Shown here one piece after another: positions 37,907 through 47,500 of a stretch of 64,000 nt of DNA. Source of the DNA: Ignavibacteria bacterium (GTDB lineage Bacteria > Bacteroidota > Ignavibacteria > Tepidaquicellales > Tepidaquicellaceae); assembly GCA_016709315.1 (NCBI GenBank), contig JADJMZ010000004.1, positions 62,001-126,000 of the forward strand. Direction: 5' to 3'. Position numbers and translations under genes: made by a program. Under the pieces are notes generated by a model. That model was not told the DNA's origin, ran no database searches, and saw only the letters and a program-made list of their open reading frames with translations. The number at the start of each line of letters is the position of its first letter. Position 1 is the first letter of the stretch.

Positions 37907-38857
37907 TTAAATAATTTCTGCCGCTCTGAGTTTTGCGCTGCGGGAGCGCGGATTAATTTTTATTTCTTCCGGTGAAGGCTTTACTGCTTTTTTAGTTATT
38001 ATCTTAAGCTTTGGCTCAACCTCTGTTTTGTAAAAAGGATTATCGCTTTCTTTGTATTTCTCCGATTCCTTTCTGAAAAAATTTTTCACGATCCTGTCTT
38101 CCAATGAATGATATGAGACAACTACTATTCTTCCTCCTTCTTCTATCAGATCAAGTGAATCATTTAAAACTTTCTCAAGATTAATAAGTTCGTTGTTTAC
38201 TTTTATTCTCAGCGCCTGAAAAATCTTTGCCAGAAAATCTATTTCATTCTTTTTATTTATTTTGTATTCCTCTTTTATCAGATTTACAATATCAAATGTT
38301 GAATTGAATTTTTTTATTTTTCTCTTGTCGGTAATAGCTTTTACAAGCCTTCCTGCATTCCCTATCTCACCGTAATTTTCAAATATTTCCTCAAGCTCGT
38401 CTCGTTTGTAACTGTTAAGTATTTCAGATGCCGTAATGCCATCCTTTTTGTATGCTCTCATATCAAGATCAGTGTCTTTCATAAAACTAAAACCGCTTTC
38501 AGCTTCAAGCTGATATGATGACAATCCAAGATCCAGAACCAGACCGGTGAGTTTTTCGATTTTTATCTCATCTAGAATATCTTTTAAGTCACCGAAATTA
38601 CCATTAACAAATATAATTTTTTCTTTTTGATTCTCAAGAAGTTTCTCAGAATACAGCAATGCATTCAGGTCTTTGTCTATTGAGATTACTTTGTCTGTGG
38701 GTTTAGTGTTTTCGCAGATTAACTTTGTGTATCCGCCGCCGCCTAAGGTTCCGTCTGCAAGTATCTGATACTCAAGGCTTTCGTTGATGAGATATTTTAC
38801 TGCTTCATGTGAAAGAACAGGAATGTGGAAGTTTTCTTCTGTCTTCATTTTTTTCAA
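37907..38857 (-). CDS. rsmH: 16S rRNA (cytosine1402-N4)-methyltransferase
   Basis: Methylates N4 of C1402 in the 16S rRNA decoding site using SAM. The 316 residues begin with HIPVLSHEAVKYL and contain the SAM loop LADGTLGGGGYTKLI (about 34-48), LVLDLGLSSYQLE (about 107), SYHSLEDRIVKNFF (about 248) and the C-terminal NPRSRSAKLRAAE. It follows mraZ in the standard dcw order with a 34-base gap. Confidence 0.96.
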   Translation of the reverse strand: MKKMKTEENFHIPVLSHEAVKYLINESLEYQILADGTLGGGGYTKLICENTKPTDKVISIDKDLNALLYSEKLLENQKEKIIFVNGNFGDLKDILDEIKIEKLTGLVLDLGLSSYQLEAESGFSFMKDTDLDMRAYKKDGITASEILNSYKRDELEEIFENYGEIGNAGRLVKAITDKRKIKKFNSTFDIVNLIKEEYKINKKNEIDFLAKIFQALRIKVNNELINLEKVLNDSLDLIEEGGRIVVVSYHSLEDRIVKNFFRKESEKYKESDNPFYKTEVEPKLKIITKKAVKPSPEEIKINPRSRSAKLRAAEII

Positions 38858-38891
38858 TCATTTTTTTCAGACCGTACATTGCTATTAAATT

Positions 38892-39341
38892 CTATTGTGA
38901 GTTTATAATCTCTGAAACTTTCTCTGCGATTTCTTCATAAGATTTTGTCATTGAATTATCATAACTCTGCTTTATCTCCGGATCCCATATTTCCATTTTA
39001 TCAAGAAGTCCCAGAACCGTGACTTCTTTTTTTAATTTTGCAAACTGTAAAAGCTGAGGCGGAATTACAATTCTGTTTTGTGAATCAAGTTCGCATTCGT
39101 TTACATAATTTAAAAACTGCCTTATAAAAAATCTCTGATCTGAATTAAACTGGTTGTATCTTGTCAATCCTGTCTTTACTTTTTCCCATTCATCAAGAGG
39201 ATATACAAGCAGACATTCATCCATCCCTCTAGTTAAGATTAATTTATTATCCGCTTCCGGCTTTATATATTTCCTGAATTTTGCAGGCAATATTAATCTC
39301 GACTTTGCATCTATATTACAATTTGAATGTCCCTGAAACAT
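38892..39341 (-). CDS. mraZ: Transcriptional regulator MraZ
   Basis: Small AbrB-fold DNA-binding protein that represses or modulates the dcw operon. The 149 residues show two tandem copies of the fold: the first with DAKSRLILPAKFRKYI (about 12-27), the second with DSQNRIVIPPQLLQF (about 91-105). Known MraZ proteins bind short direct repeats upstream of their own gene; such repeats are present here about 95-125 bases upstream. First gene of the cluster. Confidence 0.96.
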   Translation of the reverse strand: MFQGHSNCNIDAKSRLILPAKFRKYIKPEADNKLILTRGMDECLLVYPLDEWEKVKTGLTRYNQFNSDQRFFIRQFLNYVNECELDSQNRIVIPPQLLQFAKLKKEVTVLGLLDKMEIWDPEIKQSYDNSMTKSYEEIAEKVSEIINSQ

Positions 39342-39434
39342 TTACATTTTTTTTAAATGTGAATTTCGTATTTTTATATACTTATTATGAATTAATGATT
39401 CTGAATGTATTTATATAAAAAATTCAAAATATAA

Positions 39435-39464
39435 TTCCCCACTTTACTCCACTTTACTCCACTT
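39435..39464 (-). promoter_or_regulatory. Candidate MraZ operator: three 10-bp direct repeats
   Basis: On the minus strand AAGTGGAGTA occurs twice in perfect tandem (39464-39455, 39454-39445), followed by AAGTGGGGAA (39444-39435). The 10-bp spacing puts the three GTGG cores on one face of the helix. This agrees with characterised MraZ boxes, which are three or four repeats of about 10 bp containing GTG or TGGG cores upstream of mraZ. Binding is inferred. Confidence 0.8.
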
Positions 39465-39783
39465 ATATACAAAAATAAGTAATTTAATTTTAATGTCAAA
39501 CTAATTAATAAGTAAAAAGTGTGTATTGCATCTCTGAATGCAAAAAAGCAAAGCAATTGTTCTGCTATGACTTAGATTTAACACTTTGAATAATTTTTTA
39601 TTTTTGAAACAAACTACTAAACTATCTTTAAATATTGATTAAATTGTTTTGTAGGCGGGGGTAAGGTGATTTGTAAAGTCTTTAAAGAATTTCCGCAAAT
39701 TAAATTGAGATAATTACAATTTAAACTTCAAACTTTTCATCGTAAAAATAATTTCGATTAAATTACATTTAGGATAAATTTGG

Positions 39784-39820
39784 AAAATAAAAAAAGCCAT
39801 CCGGGTTTCCCCGAATGGCT
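39784..39820 (-). terminator. Rho-independent terminator after rpoC
   Basis: On the minus strand a 10-bp stem AGCCATTCGG/CCGGATGGCT (one G-U wobble) encloses GGAAAC and is followed by TTTTTTTATTTT. It lies 25 bases after the rpoC stop codon and ends the rif operon before the dcw cluster. Confidence 0.92.
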
Positions 39821-39845
39821 TAATTTATAAATGATTAAATCTAAA

Positions 39846-42800
39846 TTATGATTCGATATTTTCTAATTTTACCTTTTTCTTCTTTACCTTTGCTTTTGGC
39901 TTCTCTTCTTCAGCAGGAATTTCTTCTGCAGGCTTTTCTAATTCTGTCACAATCAGTTCTCTGTATTTTCTCAGACCTGTACCTGCAGGAATAAGCTGTC
40001 CTATGATAACATTTTCCTTCAATCCCAGTAAATGATCCACCTTGCCTCTTATTGCTGCATCAGTGAGAACCTTTGTAGTTTCCTGGAATGAAGCAGCAGA
40101 TATGAAACTGTCTGTTGTAAGTGAAGTTTGTGTTATTCCAAGTAATACCGGTTCGGCTGTTGCCGGAACAGCATCCTTTGATTTTATCTGAGCTTTATCT
40201 TTCTTTTTCAAAGCTGCATTCAAATCTCTTACTTCTTTCTTTGAAATTATTTCCCCTTCAGTTACTTTATCACTGTCACCTGTTTCAGAAATTACAACCA
40301 TTCCTTTCAAATTTTCATTCTTCTCAGCAAAAAGATTCTTATGAACTACATCACCTTCAAGAAAATTAGTGTCTCCGGGATCGGTGATCTTTACTTTCTG
40401 AAGCATCTGTCTGACTATGACTTCAATGTGCTTGTCATTGATCTTCACACCCTGTATCCTGTATACTTCCTGAATTTCATTCACAAGATATCCCTGTACT
40501 TCCGCAACACCTTTTATCTTAAGTATGTCAACTGGATCAAAAGCTCCTCCTGTAAGCGGCTCACCGGATTTTACAAAGTCACCGTGTCTTACAAGTATAT
40601 GTTTCCCGATTGGGATTTTATAATCAATTACTTTGCTTGCGTCTTTGCTGATAATTCTGACTTCCCTGCTTCCTCTGGAAATTTTTCCGATTTCTACAGT
40701 TCCGTCAATCTCTGCGACTTTAGAAGGATCGCTCGGACTTCTTGCCTCAAATAATTCCGTTACTCTTGGTAATCCTCCTGTGATATCTCTTGTCTTACCT
40801 GATTCCCGTGGAATTTTAACAATGATTGTTCCGGCTTTTACTTCCTCTCCGTCATCAACAAGCAAACTTGCCTTTGCAGGAATAAGATATGAACTAAGCA
40901 GTTTTTCATTCTTGGAACTTAATATCTGAATTGCCGGACTCTTTGTCTTGTCACGGCTTTCTATTACGATCTTCTGGAAATATCCTGTCTGCTCATCTTT
41001 TGCAAGTTCATATTGCTTTCCTTCTTCAAGGTCGGAATAATTTACTATTCCGTCATCTTCCGCAACTATCACAGAGTTGTATGGATCCCATTCGTACAGT
41101 ATTCCGTTTTTCAGAACTTTTTCATTGTTCTTTACTTTCAGATGAGCTCCGTAAGGCACTGAATATCTTGCCATCTGTGAACCGTTTTCATCTATGATAT
41201 TTATCATTCCGTTTCTGCTGAGTGATACATATTCAGCTCCTGCACTTCCCTTGTATTCAACTATTTTAATCGCATCAAACTTTACTCTTCCGTCAAACTT
41301 TGTTACAATCTGAGATTGTGTAATTATCTTACTCGCAGTTCCTCCGATGTGAAAAGTTCTCAATGTCAGCTGAGTACCCGGCTCTCCGATTGACTGCGCC
41401 GCTATAATTCCTACAGCTTCTCCAACTTCCACAAGCTTTGCCGTTGCCAGATTTCTTCCATAACAATTTGCGCAAACACCTCTTTTGGTCTCGCATGTCA
41501 GTACTGATCTTATCTCTACCTGCGTTATTGGTGTTTCTGAAACAAACATTGCTTTTTCTTCTGTTATTACTTCCCCGGATTTGATAATTATTTTCTTTGT
41601 CAGAGGATTTATTACATCATGTACAGCCACTCTTCCAAGTATTCTTTCTGCTAATGTTTCTTTTACATCTTCACCTTCTTTCAAAGCTTCAGTAAGAACT
41701 CCTCTTGAAGTTCCGCAGTCATCCTCCGTAATTATTACATCCTGAGCCACATCTACAAGTCTCCTCGTAAGATATCCCGCATCCGCTGTTTTAAGCGCTG
41801 TATCAGCAAGTCCTTTTCTCGCTCCGTGTGTCGAAATGAAGTATTCAAGAATTGAAAGACCTTCCTTAAAATTTGCAATAATAGGATTTTCAATAATCTC
41901 TCCCGCCTGTCCTGTCATGGACTTCTGCGGTTTCTGCATCAGACCTCTCATACCTGCAAGCTGACTAACCTGTTCGGCTGATCCTCTTGCACCTGAATCA
42001 ATCATCATGTGCAATGAATTAAATCCGTTCTTTGACTTGGTCAGATTAAGCATAAGATCTCTCTTCACTTCATCACGTACGTGAGTCCAGATATCAATAA
42101 CCTTATTGTATCTTTCGTTTTCAGAAATGATACCCCTTGCTTTGGATTTCTCAATCTTCTCTACTCTCTCATATGCTTCTTCTATTATTTTATCTTTTGT
42201 CTTTGGAACTTCAATATCATCAATGTTTACTGAAAGACCTCCGGATGTAGCGTACTTGAATCCGATTTCCTTAAGATCATCAAGAAACTTTGAGGTTTCG
42301 AGATTTCCTACTATATTATAAATCATTCCGATTATCTCAATAATCTTTTTCTTTTTCAGAAGTTCATTGATAAAAGGAATTCTCTTCGGAACTATCTCGT
42401 TAAAAATCGTTCTACCGGTTGTAGTCTCAATAATTTTATCACCAATCCTTACTTTGATCTTACTGTGAAGATTAATAATCTTGTTATCATAAGCTATCAT
42501 CACTTCTTCCGGAGATGAAAACATTTTTCCCTCTCCCTTATCACCTTTCATTTCTTTTGTCAGATAATAACATCCGAGTATAAGTTCCTGATTTGGAATA
42601 AGTATCGGCGCGCCATTCTGAGGAGACAATATGTTATGTGATGAAAGCATCATAATGGAAGCTTCAAGCTGCGCTTCATAAGAAAGCGGAACGTGCACTG
42701 CCATCTGATCACCGTCAAAGTCAGCATTAAAAGCAATACAAACAAACGGATGAAGTGTAATCGCCTTTCCTTCAATAAGTACCGGCTGAAACGCCTGAAT

Positions 42801-44126
42801 ACTTAGTCTGTGAAGTGTCGGAGCTCTGTTAAGCATTACCGGATGTCCGTCAATTACATTTTCAAGAATATCCCATACTTCCGGTGTTCTCTTGTCAATT
42901 AATTTTTTTGCGCTCTTTACTGTCTTCACATAATCCCTGTCAATAAGTCTTCTTATCACAAAGGGTTTGAATAACTCAAGTGCCATATCTTTTGGAATTC
43001 CGCACTGATGTAATTTTAATTCAGGTCCAACTACGATAACAGATCTTCCTGAATAATCAACTCTCTTTCCAAGCAGATTCTGTCTGAATCTTCCCTGTTT
43101 GCCTTTGAGAATATCTGATAAAGATTTTAAAGCTCTGTTCTCAGCTTTTACTGCCGTTACTCTTCTTGAATTGTCAAGCAAAGCATCTACAGCTTCCTGA
43201 AGCATTCTCTTTTCATTTCTTAAAATTACTTCAGGTGCTTTTATATCTATTAATCTTTTTAATCTGTTGTTTCTTATGATTACTCTTCTGTAAAGATCAT
43301 TCAGATCGGATGTAGCGAATCTTCCTCCTTCAAGCGGAACAAGCGGTCTTAACTCCGGCGGAATTACTGGCACTACATCAAGTACCATCCATTCCGGTTT
43401 ATTTGGTCTGCTTCCCGGTTTTGTTCTGAATGCTTCCAGCACTCTGAGTCTTTTTATGTTCTCAGCTTTCTTAAGTGCTGAAGGATCATCTTTCAGTTCC
43501 GCTCTTAATCTTGTGATCTCTTCTTCAAGGTTAACTCTGCTAAGAAGATCCTTTATGGCTTCACCACCCTGACCTGCTATGAATTTTTTCGGATCATCAT
43601 CTTCAAGATTATGCTCTTCCTCTGTCATTCTGTCTAATACTTCATTATATTCATCTTCGGTGATCAGCTGATTCTTTTTGAAATTTGTATTCGCGGGATT
43701 TATTACCACATAGGTCTCGTAATATATTATTCTTTCCAGCTCTTTTGATGTAATACCGAGTACATAACCGATTTTTGTCGGCATGGATCTGAAATACCAG
43801 ATATGAACAACAGGAACACTCAGTGTAATGTGTCCCATTCTGTCCCTTCTCACGCTCTTCAGATTTATTTCCACTCCGCATCTGTCGCAAACAATTCCTT
43901 TGTATCTTATGCCTTTGTATTTTCCGCAATGACATTCCCAGTCTCTGACCGGACCGAATATTTTCTCACAGAACAAACCGTCTTTATCCGGCTTAAATGT
44001 CCTGTAATTAATTGTTTCCGGCTTTAACACTTCACCAAATGATTTTGAAATGATCGAATCTGTTGAAGCTAAATTGATCGATATCTTCGAAAATCTTTTT
44101 CTTTTGTGCTCTGTTTTAAAAGCCAT
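39846..44126 (-). CDS. rpoC: DNA-directed RNA polymerase subunit beta-prime
   Basis: The largest catalytic subunit of RNA polymerase. The 1426 residues open with FSKISINLASTDSIIS-type sequence; the zinc ribbon CHCGKYKG...CDRCGVE lies near 70-90, the active-site NADFDGDQMAVHVP near 475, and the second zinc site CETKRGVCANCYG near 885. Trigger-loop GEPGTQLTLRTFHIGG follows. The C-terminus ends in an acidic/lysine-rich tail (EEIPAEEEKPKAKVKKKKVK). The length without a long insertion in the trigger loop is usual for this phylum. A 449-base gap, unusual for rpoB-rpoC, lies upstream. Confidence 0.98.
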   Translation of the reverse strand: MAFKTEHKRKRFSKISINLASTDSIISKSFGEVLKPETINYRTFKPDKDGLFCEKIFGPVRDWECHCGKYKGIRYKGIVCDRCGVEINLKSVRRDRMGHITLSVPVVHIWYFRSMPTKIGYVLGITSKELERIIYYETYVVINPANTNFKKNQLITEDEYNEVLDRMTEEEHNLEDDDPKKFIAGQGGEAIKDLLSRVNLEEEITRLRAELKDDPSALKKAENIKRLRVLEAFRTKPGSRPNKPEWMVLDVVPVIPPELRPLVPLEGGRFATSDLNDLYRRVIIRNNRLKRLIDIKAPEVILRNEKRMLQEAVDALLDNSRRVTAVKAENRALKSLSDILKGKQGRFRQNLLGKRVDYSGRSVIVVGPELKLHQCGIPKDMALELFKPFVIRRLIDRDYVKTVKSAKKLIDKRTPEVWDILENVIDGHPVMLNRAPTLHRLSIQAFQPVLIEGKAITLHPFVCIAFNADFDGDQMAVHVPLSYEAQLEASIMMLSSHNILSPQNGAPILIPNQELILGCYYLTKEMKGDKGEGKMFSSPEEVMIAYDNKIINLHSKIKVRIGDKIIETTTGRTIFNEIVPKRIPFINELLKKKKIIEIIGMIYNIVGNLETSKFLDDLKEIGFKYATSGGLSVNIDDIEVPKTKDKIIEEAYERVEKIEKSKARGIISENERYNKVIDIWTHVRDEVKRDLMLNLTKSKNGFNSLHMMIDSGARGSAEQVSQLAGMRGLMQKPQKSMTGQAGEIIENPIIANFKEGLSILEYFISTHGARKGLADTALKTADAGYLTRRLVDVAQDVIITEDDCGTSRGVLTEALKEGEDVKETLAERILGRVAVHDVINPLTKKIIIKSGEVITEEKAMFVSETPITQVEIRSVLTCETKRGVCANCYGRNLATAKLVEVGEAVGIIAAQSIGEPGTQLTLRTFHIGGTASKIITQSQIVTKFDGRVKFDAIKIVEYKGSAGAEYVSLSRNGMINIIDENGSQMARYSVPYGAHLKVKNNEKVLKNGILYEWDPYNSVIVAEDDGIVNYSDLEEGKQYELAKDEQTGYFQKIVIESRDKTKSPAIQILSSKNEKLLSSYLIPAKASLLVDDGEEVKAGTIIVKIPRESGKTRDITGGLPRVTELFEARSPSDPSKVAEIDGTVEIGKISRGSREVRIISKDASKVIDYKIPIGKHILVRHGDFVKSGEPLTGGAFDPVDILKIKGVAEVQGYLVNEIQEVYRIQGVKINDKHIEVIVRQMLQKVKITDPGDTNFLEGDVVHKNLFAEKNENLKGMVVISETGDSDKVTEGEIISKKEVRDLNAALKKKDKAQIKSKDAVPATAEPVLLGITQTSLTTDSFISAASFQETTKVLTDAAIRGKVDHLLGLKENVIIGQLIPAGTGLRKYRELIVTELEKPAEEIPAEEEKPKAKVKKKKVKLENIES

Positions 44127-44173
44127 TTTAACCTCTTTGATTTATGTTTGAATTTATTATTTTCTTTCTGTAA

Positions 44174-44526
44174 TTAAAAACTTTTTCCTAAGCTGAAATC
44201 AAATGTTAGCATGCTTAATCCGTAATCTTCTGCATTAAAATCTTTATTCAGATAAAACTGAAGTCCGCCTTTTGCTGGTATTTTTAAGGTAGTGACCTGT
44301 GATTTGGACCGTGATATTTATTATTACCTGTTAATATTACTGCTATGAATTTCACGTTTGTCTCACGGATATTTGTTACAACCTAATCCAGCATGTATTT
44401 CAAATAAAGGATAGATATTTTAAATGTTGTCTTACCGGAATTTATTAAAGAACGACTTTTATTTATCTCCTGACTGTAACCTGTGCAGGAAAAGATCATG
44501 ATTAAGATCAAAAATGCTTTAATCAA
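44174..44526 (-). pseudogene. Decayed outer-membrane-type gene between rpoB and rpoC
   Basis: On the minus strand the first frame, from a TTG at 44526, encodes a signal peptide (IKAFLILIMIFSCTGYSQ) followed by about 28 residues and a stop at 44383. A second frame, upstream of a stop at 44174, reads LKIPAKGGLQFYLNKDF and ends in a strand-like FSLGKSF, as outer-membrane barrels do. The two frames differ and stops lie between. The total of 353 bases is shorter than a barrel needs, so an internal deletion plus frameshift is likely. The parental family is not identified. Confidence 0.65.
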
Positions 44527-44544
44527 ATTTTCAAAATATAAAAT

Positions 44545-44579
44545 TCACCATTTACTATTCACTATTCACCATTCACTAT
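44545..44579. repeat. Five tandem 7-bp units at the end of rpoB
   Basis: On the plus strand TCACCAT, TTACTAT, TCACTAT, TCACCAT and TCACTAT follow one another without spacing (consensus TCACYAT). The last unit overlaps the rpoB stop codon (44576-44578). The array marks the upstream edge of the abnormal rpoB-rpoC spacer. Confidence 0.8.
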
Positions 44580-47500
44580 TCATCAAGATTTATATCCAGA
44601 CATAATCCCTGAAGCTCTTTCAACAGTACATTGAATGACTCAGGTATTCCTGGCTCAGGAAGATTATCTCCCTTAATGATCGCTTCATAAACCTTGCTTC
44701 TTCCGGTAACGTCATCACTCTTGTATGTCAGCATCTCCTGTAAAATATGAGCAGCTCCGTAACCCTGAAGCGCCCAGCATTCCATCTCTCCGAATCTCTG
44801 TCCGCCAAACTGCGCCTTTCCTCCGAGCGGCTGCTGTGTAATCAGCGAATAAGGTCCTATTGACCTTGCATGCATTTTATCATCCACAAGGTGTGAAAGT
44901 TTCAGCATATAAATATATCCTACTGTTACTTTCTGATCCAGCTTGTCCCCTGTCTTGCCGTCATAAAGGTCTGTTCGTGAATTATCGCTAAGTCCTGCTT
45001 TTGTAAGATACTCCATGATCTCTGCTACTGTAGCACCGTCAAATATCGGCGTTGCAAATTTAACTCCGAGATTCCTTGCAGCCCAGCCAAGAGCTGTTTC
45101 ATACAATTGACCGAGATTCATTCTCGATGGCACCCCAAGCGGATTCAATACTATATCCACAGGTGTTCCGTCCGGCATAAACGGCATATCTTCCACCGGT
45201 ACTATCTTTGCCACAACTCCTTTGTTACCATGTCTTCCCGCCATTTTATCTCCGACTGAAAGTTTTCTCTTCTTTGCTACATATACTTTCGCAAGCTTAA
45301 CAACTCCCGTAGGAAGCTCATCTCCCAATTTCACTTTATCCTTTAATCTCTTATATCTTTCTTCAATCTCATTCTGTTTGAATGTATAATTTCTGTAAAT
45401 GTCCGGAATCAGACCGTTTGCTCTCTTGTTGTCTGACCATTCGTTATCATACTCAAAATCGTTAAGCAAATATCCCTGATTCTCAATAAGATTCAGGAAT
45501 GTATCTTTTTTAAATATTGCTCCGCTTTTTACAATTACATTTCCTTTTTTATCTTTCAATCCCGCTGATTCTTTTCCTTCAAGAAGGATATCAAATTTTT
45601 CCGAAATTTTATTGTTCAGATCTTTTATTTCTTTTTTTCTCTCAGCTTCAAATTTGTCAATCTTTCTTTTCTCGTCTCTCTTGCTTTCCGTGTCCCTTGT
45701 CTTTCTGGAAAATAATTTCTTGTTAATTATTATCCCTTTTAATCCGGGAGTAGCCTTCAATGAAGCATCTTTTACATCTCCTGCTTTATCTCCGAATATA
45801 GCCCTGAGAAGCTTTTCCTCCGGTGTCGGCTCTGTCTCACCCTTAGGCGTAACTTTACCAATCAGAATGTCGCTCTCTTTTACTTCAGCTCCTATTCTTA
45901 CTATTCCGTTCTCATCAAGATCTTTTGTGGCTTCTTCGCTGACATTTGGAATTTCCTTTGTCAGCTCCTCTTCACCTCTTTTGGTGTCTCTGACTTCAAG
46001 ACTGAATTCTTCTATGTGTATGGAAGTATATACATCTTCAGCTACTAATTTTTCGCTGATAATTATAGCATCTTCATAATTATATCCTCTCCATGGCATA
46101 AACGCAACCAGTACATTTCTTCCGAGAGCAAGCTCTCCGTTATGTGTTGACGATCCGTCAGCGAGTATGTCGCCTTTCTTTACTTTCTGATTTTCAGTAA
46201 CTATAGGTCTCTGATTTATAGATGTATCCTGATTCGTTCTTAAAAACTTTACAAGCGAATATTCAACTAATTTTTTATTGTCAAAACTCAGCAGACTCTC
46301 ATCCGAATCTTCCTTTACATTATATCTGACAATGATCTTATCACCCGCTACATATTCTACAACTCCGTCAGCTTCGGCTAAAAGCATTGTCCTGGAATCT
46401 CTTGCAACTATTTCCTCGAACCCGGTGCCTACTACCGGTGATTCTGGTCTGAGCAGCGGAACTGCCTGTCTCTGCATATTACTTCCCATCAGCGCTCTGT
46501 TTGCATCGTCATGTTCAAGAAATGGAATCAATGCCGCCGCCGCACTTACTATCTGATTGGTCGCGACATCCATATAATCTATCTCTTCCTGTTTCAGTAA
46601 TGGAAAATCACCTTTGAATCTTCCTTTGATCTTTTCATTTAAAAAATTTCCCTTTTCATCAACAGGTTCATTTGCCTGAGCAATTTTGTAAAAATCTTCC
46701 TTCTCCGCTGATAAATATTCTATTTCATCTTTTACTTTTCCGTCAATTACTTTTCTGTAAGGGGTTTCGATAAATCCAAGTTCATTTATTCTCGAATGGA
46801 TACATAATGATGAAATTAATCCGATGTTCGGTCCTTCCGGAGTCTCAATCGGACACAATCTTCCGTAATGTGTGTAATGAACGTCTCTTACTTCAAATCC
46901 TGCTCTTTCTCTCGATAAACCACCAGGTCCGAGAGCACTGATCCTTCTCTTGTGAGTCATTTCAGCAAGAGGGTTTGTCTGATCCATAAACTGTGACAAC
47001 TGACTCGTTCCGAAAAATGAAGCAAGCGCGCTTGTGATTGGTCTTGCGCTGATCAACTTTGAAGGTGTCAGATTCTCTTCATCATGTATGCTCATTTTAT
47101 CCCTGATCGTTCTTGACATTCTTGATAGTCCCAGAGAAAACTGAGCAGACAACTGCTCGTTAACCGTTCTCACTCTTCTGTTTCCAAGGTGATCAATATC
47201 ATCCACGTCTTTCTTTCCGTCAGCAAGGTCTCTGATATAATTGATAATGCTTACAATATCTTCCTGTGTTAAAACCGTTATATGCGGATCAATTTTTAAT
47301 CCGAGTTTATAATTGATCTTATATCGTCCTACATCTCCGAGATCATATTTCTTTGTATTGAAAAATAATTTTTCGATATAACTTCTGGCGCTTTCAGCTT
47401 CTGATTCTATAAGGGCAGCCGCAGCTTTCTTGTCCTTTGGAAGCTGATCTGCCGGGGTTTTTTCTATAAGAAGATCTGATTCATCGTCATCGTTAACTAC

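Larger units (their letters stand above)
39342..39845. other. Intergenic region between rpoC and mraZ
   Basis: This 504-base noncoding stretch contains, in minus-strand order, the rpoC terminator (39784-39820), an AT-rich stretch of about 320 bases in which I see nothing specific, the MraZ-type operator (39435-39464), and a 93-base AT-rich mraZ leader. The dcw promoter is presumably near the operator but no clear consensus was found. Confidence 0.7.

Noticed and set aside
39441..39464. ACTTTACTCC repeats as a simple microsatellite
   Set aside because: The 10-bp period, GTGG cores and position upstream of mraZ fit an operator better.
43803..44027. Plus-strand open frames inside rpoC, rpoB and other long genes
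   Set aside because: They lie antisense to strongly conserved genes and show no signal peptide, domain or ribosome-binding site.
44545..44579. Short tandem repeats as a CRISPR array
   Set aside because: Units are 7 bp with no spacers, and no cas genes are present anywhere in the window.
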